Below, in pieces: positions 18,023 to 23,930 of a stretch of DNA of 48,844 nt. How positions within the stretch are numbered: position 1 is the first letter of the stretch; each line of letters starts with the position of its first letter. The position numbers and the translations under genes are program-made. The notes below the pieces were generated by a model that saw only the letters and a program-made list of their open reading frames with translations, made no database searches and was not told the DNA's origin. Origin of the DNA: CAZZNQ01 sp964655775 (GTDB lineage Bacteria; Planctomycetota; Brocadiia; SM23-32); assembly GCA_964655775.1 (NCBI GenBank), contig CAZZNQ010000021.1:1-48844 (forward strand), given 5' to 3'.

Positions 18023-18492
18023 GCGGTGGCTCGCCACCGCTTTGCCGTTAGCGAAGCTCGCTTCGCTTGCGCGCACGGGCCCAGAAGGCCCGCGCATGGG
18101 CCGTCCGTCGCACCACCCGTACGCGGGGCCATTATAGGCGTCTTTCCGGATCGTGTGTCCGTTATGGGTGCTCGTGTACCCTCATGGACTGCAATGGGTG
18201 CCGGGTTTCGTATGCTCGGGACCGTGGAGTAGGCCCGTCGGTTCGGGACTCTCCCAAGCCGCACACGCGGGGCCGCGCTCGTGCACCCTTGTTGCCCTCA
18301 ATGGGTGCTCGAATTGGTCTTGGTTACACCATGCTCTTGTGGGTCTTCTCGGCGGCGCTGCCAGATCGCGCCATGAATCGCCCCTGCCGGGGCTCTCTGT
18401 GGGAGAGTCGCCTTCTCCCCAGGGCTTGCCAGCTCGCGTCACCGCGAGCCGTCTTCACCCTCGGCTAATACTGAGACGCCCGCTCCGCGGGC
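18023..18492. repeat. Cluster of five tight inverted repeats
   Basis: Perfect arms with very short loops: GCGGTGGC-TC-GCCACCGC (18023-18040), AGCGAAGC-TC-GCTTCGCT (18050-18067), CGGGCC and GGCCCG (18076-18092, 5-base loop), GCTCGCG-TCAC-CGCGAGC (18432-18449, last base outside the arm) and GCCCGC-TCC-GCGGGC (18478-18492). The first two share the same TC loop although their stems differ. The cluster lies entirely in non-coding DNA. It may be dispersed palindromic repeats, a structured RNA, or remains of decayed elements. Confidence 0.6.
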
Positions 18493-18513
18493 TTAGGGCC
18501 GTCGCTGACCTTC

Positions 18514-18542
18514 TTGATTTCGACTGCCTGTTGCCCGACAAT
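18514..18542 (+). promoter_or_regulatory. Promoter of the MNT-HEPN pair
   Basis: TTGATT (18514-18519), a 17-base spacer and GACAAT (18537-18542) form a fair sigma70 promoter. The expected start of transcription lies just before the GAGGAG ribosome-binding site, giving a very short leader. Confidence 0.5.
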
Positions 18543-18561
18543 GCCGTGCAGAGGAGAACTG

Positions 18562-18903
18562 ATGTCAGACACTCGAACTACCGCAACCGTCGACGATGCC
18601 CTGATCGAGGAGATCGTCCGGCGGGTTCTCTCGGTGACGAGCCCGGAGAGGATCATCCTGTTCGGCTCGGCGGCCACGGGCACGATGACGCCGGACAGCG
18701 ACATGGACCTGCTGATTGTGGAGCCTGATCCAAAGACGCCGCGCCGGGAAAGCGTGGAGGTCGGGGACGCACTGCGCGGCCTGGGAGTCCCGTTCGACGT
18801 GCTGGTGATTTCCACCGAGTGGTTCGAGGCCAGCAAGGACGTCATCGGCGGCATCGCCTACCCCGCCCACAGATACGGCAAAGTGATCTATGAAGCCGCG
18901 TGA
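18562..18903 (+). CDS. MNT-domain nucleotidyltransferase, HEPN partner (antitoxin type)
   Basis: 113 residues of the minimal nucleotidyltransferase fold. GSAATG (from Gly35) followed by DSDMDLL (Asp47, Asp49) is the G-S-x(n)-D-x-D catalytic motif, and VPFDVLVIS supplies a likely third acidic residue. The active site therefore appears intact. In characterised HEPN-MNT modules the MNT protein neutralises the HEPN toxin, in some cases by adding nucleotides to it. The ATG at 18562 is chosen for GAGGAG 5 bases upstream; an in-frame TTG at 18514 lies inside the promoter. It overlaps the HEPN gene by 14 bases, indicating translational coupling. Confidence 0.88.
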   Translation: MSDTRTTATVDDALIEEIVRRVLSVTSPERIILFGSAATGTMTPDSDMDLLIVEPDPKTPRRESVEVGDALRGLGVPFDVLVISTEWFEASKDVIGGIAYPAHRYGKVIYEAA

Positions 18904-19297
18904 GGAACAGGTTCGCCTGCGCTTGGTTCGACAATGGGTCCGGAAGGCAGATCAGGACCTCCGCGCCGCCGAATCGCTCCTGGCCGATGATCTGCTCTAC
19001 CCCTCCTGTTTCCATTCCCAGCAAGCCGCCGAGAAATACCTCAAGGCGCTTCTGACATGGCACGCGGTGGAGTTCCCCAAGACCCACGTGATTGGCGAGC
19101 TGCTGGACCTGCTGTCAACGGTGGATGCGGACCTGACCGACGGCCTTTCGGAGGCGACCGTCCTGAATCCCTACGCCGTCGAGGCCCGATACCCCAGCGA
19201 TCTGCCGGAGCCAGACCTCCAGGAAGCGAGGCTCGCACAAGCCTTGGCTCAGACTGTTCGCGATGTTGCGTTGGAGAGACTGCCTTCCTCCGGTTGA
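18890..19297 (+). CDS. HEPN-domain protein, partner of the MNT protein
   Basis: 135 residues, mainly helical. CFHSQQAAEKYLKALL (about 41-56), FPKTHVIGELLDLL and YAVEARYPSD are typical of the PF05168-type HEPN family that is encoded next to minimal nucleotidyltransferases. Toxic HEPN RNases carry an R-x(4-6)-H motif. I do not see one here: the arginine in EARYPSD is not followed by histidine at that spacing. It may therefore not be an RNase, or may act differently. The start overlaps the upstream gene by 14 bases. A toxin-antitoxin role is inferred from gene order. Confidence 0.85.
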   Translation: MKPREEQVRLRLVRQWVRKADQDLRAAESLLADDLLYPSCFHSQQAAEKYLKALLTWHAVEFPKTHVIGELLDLLSTVDADLTDGLSEATVLNPYAVEARYPSDLPEPDLQEARLAQALAQTVRDVALERLPSSG

Positions 19298-19335
19298 ACG
19301 CCCCTGCAGCTTCTCCGTACGGCGAGGATTCTGCC

Positions 19336-19363
19336 TTGATTTCGGGGATGGCCGGCACATAAT
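19336..19363 (+). promoter_or_regulatory. Candidate promoter for the membrane-anchored orphan protein
   Basis: TTGATT (19336-19341), 16 bases and CATAAT (19358-19363) form a fair sigma70 match about 165 bases upstream of the start at 19528. Between them lies an imperfect inverted repeat, GGGAGTTATTC (19428-19438) with GAATACTCCC (19451-19460), one base bulged. It could be an operator or an attenuating hairpin. Confidence 0.4.
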
Positions 19364-19527
19364 GGAGCAGCAAAACGCGCATGTGGCGCGCACTAGGCTG
19401 AGTCCTGCGCGCAACTGATGACCATTCGGGAGTTATTCTGCACACGAAAGGAATACTCCCTCGCGCGATGGCGTGGAAAAGGGTGGTGGGGGCTCGGATC
19501 CGTAGACCATGTTCACGAGTAAAGGCA

Positions 19528-20127
19528 ATGAAGACAACCACCAGCATCATCATGGCCGGCGCCTGCATCGGCGTCGGCCTGGCCGCCGGACTCGCCGTCC
19601 CGCGCGCGCGCTTGGACCAGCGCGAAGCCGTGGCTCAGTTGGCGGGCATCGTCTCACGGAACGCGACCGCCATTGCGGACCTGGCCGAGAACACCGCCGG
19701 CGCGCTCGCAGACATCGAGGCGCATTCGGACCTTCGCGATGCCTCCGGTGCGATTCCCACCTTGCACGATAACGCGATGCGACTTCGCCTTAACGCCATC
19801 GCGAAGAAAGTCGGTGAGCTACCCCTTCCGCAGTTTTCTGGCTGGGGTATTCCCGGCGTCTACCGGCTCGATTGTCAAGCGGCGCGCGGGTTCAAGTTTA
19901 TCGCCACCGTGCGACTTGAGCGGGATGGGGGCATCACCGTTATTGATGGCGATGACTCCTGGAATGGAACGTGGCTTGTCACGAACCTCGGGCTCGTTCT
20001 GGCGAGGGAAGACGGCCGAATAGTGACACTCAACGCCTACACGCCGGCGGGGCTGTTCTACGAAATGACCGAGCAGGACGGCTGCGCTCACCGTCTTTTG
20101 CCCAGGACGGATGTGGCTCCATGGTAA
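19528..20127 (+). CDS. Uncharacterised exported or membrane-anchored protein
   Basis: 199 residues; I recognise no family. The N-terminus is MKTTTSIIMAGACIG followed by a hydrophobic run (about 6-26), predicting a signal anchor or signal peptide. Residues about 30-65 (REAVAQLAGIVSRNATAIADLAENTAGAL) look like a short coiled coil. The C-terminal half (about 105-195) is rich in short strands (GVYRLDC, RGFKFIATVRLERDGGITV, GTWLVTNLGLVLARE) and resembles small lipocalin- or META-like domains that report on residual activity, though only in general pattern. The ATG at 19528 is preferred for TAAAGG upstream. The neighbours (HEPN pair, SDR) give no clue. Confidence 0.65.
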   Translation: MKTTTSIIMAGACIGVGLAAGLAVPRARLDQREAVAQLAGIVSRNATAIADLAENTAGALADIEAHSDLRDASGAIPTLHDNAMRLRLNAIAKKVGELPLPQFSGWGIPGVYRLDCQAARGFKFIATVRLERDGGITVIDGDDSWNGTWLVTNLGLVLAREDGRIVTLNAYTPAGLFYEMTEQDGCAHRLLPRTDVAPW

Positions 20128-20481
20128 CGAAGCCGGTAACAGAACCCCGTTTTTCGTGCCGGATGTTGTGTATGTGCCACCGGGCCGAACGCGGCAAGGC
20201 GCGCGCTGCGTGGCCCTTACGTCCGAACGGCCCTCTCGCGCCGTTACTGCGAAACAGGCCGCGTCGGACTGTCGATCCGAAGGTTGAAAGGTAATAGCTG
20301 AGATGCCTGACAAGCGGCACGGGAATGGGGACGTCAGAATCAACGCCACGCACGAACGTGGCTGCAGCCGAGGGCGCACGTTGCGTTGCTCCCTCGGCGT
20401 AATGAGCGGGTGACGCCCCGTCGGCTACAATGGCGGCTCTGAATGAGGCTGAACCGACGGCCATCTCGTGGAGGGCGGGCG
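20128..20481. other. Intergenic region before the SDR gene
   Basis: 354 bases without a recognisable gene. A perfect 8-base inverted repeat, GCCGAGGG (20367-20374) and CCCTCGGC (20391-20398), has a 16-base loop and no T-tract. TACAAT near 20426 could be a -10 for the SDR gene, but no convincing -35 lies at the right distance. Confidence 0.5.
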
Positions 20482-21234
20482 ATGAAGTGTGAGGGACGGG
20501 TGGCGCTGGTGACGGGTGCGGCAGGTGGCGGCATGGGCCGGAGCATTGCCCTGACGCTGGCCCGCGAGGGGGCGAAGGTCGCCGTGAACTACCGCAACAG
20601 TGCGCAGAGCGCCGAGGCGATCGTGGATCACATCAAGGCCGGTGGGGGCGATGCCGTCGCCGTCCGAGCGGACGTGTTCCAGGCCAACGACTGCCGTCGG
20701 CTGGTCGAGGAGACCGTCGCCGCGCTGTGCGAGGTCGACATCTGCATCGTGAACCCCGGAGCCGGCTGGAACCCGTCGCCGCCGGAGGATCTGGACGCGG
20801 CGGCGGCGCTGGAGGACGTGCAGCGCGAGCTGGCGCCGCTCTACCACCTGATACCGTTGGTGCTCCCCGGCATGTACGAACGCCGCTGGGGGCGGATCGT
20901 CGCCCTTTCCCTGCGGCGGCCGTACGACTCCCCCGCGTATGCCTACAACGTCGCCAAGACAGCCCGGGCGAGCGCGCTGCGCCTCGCCCGCGGCCGGGCG
21001 TGGCGCCACGGCGTCACGATGAACGCCATAGGCCCGGGTCCCGTCGCCGCCATCGATAACCTGGAGGAAGCCGTCGAGCAGTGCGCCCACGGCCCGGCAT
21101 GGCGGGACCGTGCCGACGTCTCGCCGCAGGACATCGCCGAGGGCGTGGCATTCCTCTGCTCGGATGCCGGTCGCTTCGTCTCCGGCTGCGAGTTGGAGTA
21201 CTGGGAGACCCCTCCGGCCCCCCGAGAAAAGTGA
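20482..21234 (+). CDS. Short-chain dehydrogenase/reductase (SDR) family protein
   Basis: 250 residues with the classical SDR Rossmann fold: VTGAAGGGMGRSIA binds the dinucleotide near residue 9, YNVAK is the catalytic Y-x3-K, and a serine in VALSL lies 12 residues before that tyrosine. The usual NNAG structural motif is changed to NPGAG. FabG-like FVSGCELEYW closes the protein in place of the usual TGQ...DGG ending. Together these suggest a divergent member with an uncertain substrate. The ATG at 20482 has GGAGG upstream; an in-frame ATG at 20443 adds basic residues with no family match. The amidase homologue starts 72 bases downstream and may be co-transcribed. Confidence 0.87.
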   Translation: MKCEGRVALVTGAAGGGMGRSIALTLAREGAKVAVNYRNSAQSAEAIVDHIKAGGGDAVAVRADVFQANDCRRLVEETVAALCEVDICIVNPGAGWNPSPPEDLDAAAALEDVQRELAPLYHLIPLVLPGMYERRWGRIVALSLRRPYDSPAYAYNVAKTARASALRLARGRAWRHGVTMNAIGPGPVAAIDNLEEAVEQCAHGPAWRDRADVSPQDIAEGVAFLCSDAGRFVSGCELEYWETPPAPREK

Positions 21235-21306
21235 CGCCCGCCGGACGCGCTTGACGTCGGCGCCGCCAGATGGTTTACTGCGCGCCCTCACCTATCGGAG
21301 ACCCCC

Positions 21307-22248
21307 ATGCAGACATTCAGCCGCGACCACATTGCATCCCACTGCGTCGGCGCGGTATGGCCCGAGTTCCTGGGCAGCGTCGACCTGGGCGAATCGTTCG
21401 TGGTGCAGACGAACGCCTTCAACGACGCGAACGGGCCGATCAGCGTGCGCGAGATCCAGGCCGGCGACGCCCTTGCCGTGCACGTCGAGCGGATCGAAAT
21501 GACGGGCCCCTACCGCGCCTGCGTCGGGGGACCGTTCATCGTCGGGCCGGAGATCGAGCTGGAGTACCGCGACGGCGAGTTCGTCTGGCCGGAGCACTTC
21601 CGACTTCCCGCAGCGCCATCCGTCGGCAACGTGGCCGTGCTGCCGGAACCGACCGACGAGATCATGGAAATGTCGCGCGAGATGAACTACGGCGGGCGGC
21701 GATGGCCCAACGAGCGCGGATGGCGCCGCGTGGTGAACGATCCGCGGGACAAGCACTGCCACCAGGACTGCCGCGCACTGGGGCCGGGAGCCGTCGTGCA
21801 CATGAGGGCGCAGGTGGACGGGGCCGGCGTGTGCGTTGCGGACGTGCACGGCTACATCGGCCAGGGCGAGATGGGATTCGCCGGCATCGAGGTCGCGGCC
21901 GACGTGCGGGTGCGCGTGGAGCGATCCGAGGGCTGGCTGGTGGACTGGCCGCTGATCGAAACGGCCGACGAGATCATGGTGTTCTCCTCCTACTCCGCCG
22001 CCTACGTGCATCGGCCCGTTCTGCGCTACGTGGACGTGGTCCGCAACGCGTATCGGAGCATGGTGAAGGTGGTCGCGGACCGGATCGGGGGGAGCTTCGA
22101 GGACGCGAACACGATCGTCGCGACGGCGGTGGACGTCCGCAACTGCGCGCTCTACGGGCTGCGGGGCTTCATCTCGGACGAGAAGAGCCCGGAGACCAGC
22201 GAGATCGCCGTGGTGGCCGCGCTGCCGAAAGCGGTGTTCGGACCGTGA
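21307..22248 (+). CDS. Acetamidase/formamidase family protein
   Basis: 313 residues matching the FmdA_AmdA family, whose members hydrolyse short amides to ammonia and an acid. ALGPGAVVHMRAQVDGAGVCVADVHG falls where the family has its metal-binding region. It is followed by GQGEMGFAGIE, corresponding to the usual GDGE...AIE, with Asp replaced by Gln. The N-terminal part (DANGPISVREIQAGDALAVHV) is also typical. Substrate is unknown; the changed residue may mean altered specificity. The start has GGAG 8 bases upstream. It is probably in one unit with the preceding SDR gene. The next gene has its own promoter. Confidence 0.85.
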   Translation: MQTFSRDHIASHCVGAVWPEFLGSVDLGESFVVQTNAFNDANGPISVREIQAGDALAVHVERIEMTGPYRACVGGPFIVGPEIELEYRDGEFVWPEHFRLPAAPSVGNVAVLPEPTDEIMEMSREMNYGGRRWPNERGWRRVVNDPRDKHCHQDCRALGPGAVVHMRAQVDGAGVCVADVHGYIGQGEMGFAGIEVAADVRVRVERSEGWLVDWPLIETADEIMVFSSYSAAYVHRPVLRYVDVVRNAYRSMVKVVADRIGGSFEDANTIVATAVDVRNCALYGLRGFISDEKSPETSEIAVVAALPKAVFGP

Positions 22249-22275
22249 GGGCATCTGCGCGGCGGCCGAAAAGGG

Positions 22276-22304
22276 TTGATCAGGAGATACAACGGAAGTA
22301 CAAT
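22276..22304 (+). promoter_or_regulatory. Promoter of the AbrB-like gene
   Basis: TTGATC (22276-22281), a 17-base spacer and TACAAT (22299-22304) form a good sigma70 promoter 36 bases upstream of the start codon, showing that the small gene has its own transcription signal. Confidence 0.65.
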
Positions 22305-22340
22305 ATGATCACCCCCGCGGTCCGAACAGGAGAGCACACC

Positions 22341-22568
22341 ATGGTCAAGACGCTTACGAAACACGGCAACAGCTACGCGCTCATCATCGACAAACCGATC
22401 CTGGAACTGCTCAGGATAGGGCCCGACACACCCATCGAGATACGGACGGACGGGAACGTCCTTGTACTGGCCCCTCGGCGCGACCCGGAACGCCGTGCGG
22501 AACTGGACCGGATCCTTGAAGAAACGAACGAGCAGTTCGGACGCGCCCTGAAGAACCTGGCGAAATAG
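22341..22568 (+). CDS. AbrB/SpoVT (MazE-like) DNA-binding protein, orphan
   Basis: 75 residues. The N-terminal KTLTKHGNSYALIIDKPILELL (split: KTLTKHGNSY, ALIIDKPILELL) followed by IGPDTPIEIRTDGNVLVLAP is the swapped-hairpin AbrB fold, as in MazE, VapB-type or PrlF antitoxins. The tail (about 45-75) is helical and charged and would be the toxin-contact region in an antitoxin. AGGAG lies 9 bases before the ATG. No toxin-like gene follows: the next gene encodes an exported redoxin. It is therefore either a solitary regulator or a remnant of a toxin-antitoxin pair. Confidence 0.85.
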   Translation: MVKTLTKHGNSYALIIDKPILELLRIGPDTPIEIRTDGNVLVLAPRRDPERRAELDRILEETNEQFGRALKNLAK

Positions 22569-22703
22569 CCCGAGGCCGGATTCGGACCTTGATGGGCACA
22601 GAGTCGGCGGCCCGGCATCCCGCCCCGCACTGGCGGGGGCGGTTCGCCCTGTGTACACTGAGAGTAGTGGGCTTACATATTCGTTTCACAGGGGGACAGG
22701 AGA

Positions 22704-23324
22704 ATGCTGAGGAAAACGGCCGTTGCCGTTGCTCTGTTGACGCTCGGGATCGCCGCGGCCTACGCCGCCGGTTCCATGCCCAGGACGCTGCAGCCCGGCG
22801 ACAAGGCGCCCGCCTTCGAGCTGTTCGGCGTCGACTACAAGTATCACTCGCTGGAGCAGTACAAGGACGCCGCCGCGCGCGTGCTGGTGTTCACGTGCAA
22901 CCACTGCCCCGTGGCGCAGTCCTACGAGGACAAGCTCGTCGCGCTGGCCAAGGAGTACCAGCCCAAGGGCTTCCAGTTCATCGCCATCAACACGAACCCG
23001 GCGGACATGGTGGCGGAGGACGGCTTCCCGCAGATGATCGAGCGCGCGAAGAAGAAGGGGCTGCCGTATCCCTACGTCTACGACGAGACGCAGAAGACCT
23101 CGAAGGCTTACGGCGCGCGCGTGACGCCGCACATCTTCGTGGTCGGCCCCGAAGGCAAGATCGTCTACGAGGGCGCGATCGACAACCGCCACGAGGAGCC
23201 GCGCTATCTGGCGAACGCGCTGGACGCGATTCTGGCCGGCGAGGAGATCTCGCGCGCGGCGACGACCGAGTTCGGCTGCTCGGTGAAGTACCGTCCCGAG
23301 CCCGACGAGAAGGAGGACGAGTAG
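22704..23324 (+). CDS. Exported thioredoxin-fold (AhpC/TSA-type) protein
   Basis: 206 residues with a cleavable signal peptide (hydrophobic about 5-22, AYAAG near the cleavage site). The body starts GDKAPAFELFGVD and has a CNHC active site (Cys65, Cys68), FIAINTNP and VTPHIFVVGPEGKIVYEGAID with the cis-proline. This is the redoxin subgroup with CxxCP found in envelope thiol proteins. It may reduce or protect envelope thiols, but the natural partner is unknown. A stop and 3 bases separate it from the next redoxin gene, so the two form an operon. Confidence 0.87.
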   Translation: MLRKTAVAVALLTLGIAAAYAAGSMPRTLQPGDKAPAFELFGVDYKYHSLEQYKDAAARVLVFTCNHCPVAQSYEDKLVALAKEYQPKGFQFIAINTNPADMVAEDGFPQMIERAKKKGLPYPYVYDETQKTSKAYGARVTPHIFVVGPEGKIVYEGAIDNRHEEPRYLANALDAILAGEEISRAATTEFGCSVKYRPEPDEKEDE

Positions 23325-23327
23325 ACC

Positions 23328-23930
23328 GTGGCGCGCAGGCACATGATGTATGCCGGCGCGGTCACCGCGGTGTGCGCAGCGGCGCTGCTCGCCTGCACGG
23401 CGGGATGTTCGCGCGAGGAGGAGCAGCCGCAGGCCGAGCCTTCACGTCCGGCGAGCACGGCGCGGGCCGAGCAACCCGAGCCGGTACGCGTTGAGACGGT
23501 GGACCTGGAGGGACTGCGGGCGATCGTTCAGGAGCATGCCGGCGACGTGGTGCTGGTGGATTTCTGGGCGACCTGGTGCGCGCCGTGCGTCGAAGCATTC
23601 CCGAAGGTGATGCGCTGGCAGGAGGACTACGGGCCGCGCGGATTCCGCGTGATCAGCGTGAGCGTCGACTTCGCGGACGCCCACGAGACGGTGGTCGAGT
23701 TCCTGACCGAGCGGCATCCGCCGTTCGCCGCCTACCGGCTGCAGGTCGAGAACTTCGACGAGTTCGTGCGGGACTTCGCACCGGAATGGGGCGGCGGCGT
23801 GCCGGCGGCGGTCGTCTTCGACCGCTCCGGCGAGCGTCGTCGCGTATTCCAGGGCGCCTCCGCGACCGAGGACGCCGAGGCGCTGGTGGAATCGCTCCTG
23901 GACGAGGAGCCGCCCACCGTCACCAGGTGA
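23328..23930 (+). CDS. TlpA-like thioredoxin-fold lipoprotein
   Basis: 200 residues with an N-terminal export signal ending in TAGC, so Cys27 is a probable lipid attachment site. A charged, proline-rich linker (about 28-58) leads into the thioredoxin domain with DFWATWCAPC (Cys84, Cys87) and the conserved GVPAAVVFD cis-proline. It would be membrane-tethered and face the envelope, working as a thiol-disulphide reductant. The GTG start lies 3 bases after the preceding gene. The end overlaps by 11 bases the 3' end of the convergent gene for the 807-residue protein, which can affect neither reading frame nor start. Confidence 0.87.
   Translation: MARRHMMYAGAVTAVCAAALLACTAGCSREEEQPQAEPSRPASTARAEQPEPVRVETVDLEGLRAIVQEHAGDVVLVDFWATWCAPCVEAFPKVMRWQEDYGPRGFRVISVSVDFADAHETVVEFLTERHPPFAAYRLQVENFDEFVRDFAPEWGGGVPAAVVFDRSGERRRVFQGASATEDAEALVESLLDEEPPTVTR

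Larger units (their letters stand above)
17510..18561. other. Gene-free, hairpin-rich region
   Basis: About 1 kb with no recognisable protein family, tRNA or standard structured RNA (no RNase P, tmRNA or SRP signature seen). Several short frames are open on both strands, but they look like GC-rich noise. The right half carries a run of tight inverted repeats. It also carries an imperfect 33-base direct repeat (18170-18202 and 18277-18309, 25 of 33 identical by my alignment). The last ~50 bases hold the promoter of the MNT-HEPN pair. Confidence 0.6.

Noticed and set aside
16625..18561. Recombinase plus hairpins as an integron or mobile island
   Set aside because: The recombinase is an ordinary Xer protein without the integron-specific insertion, and the hairpins are too short and unlike attC sites; no cassette array follows.
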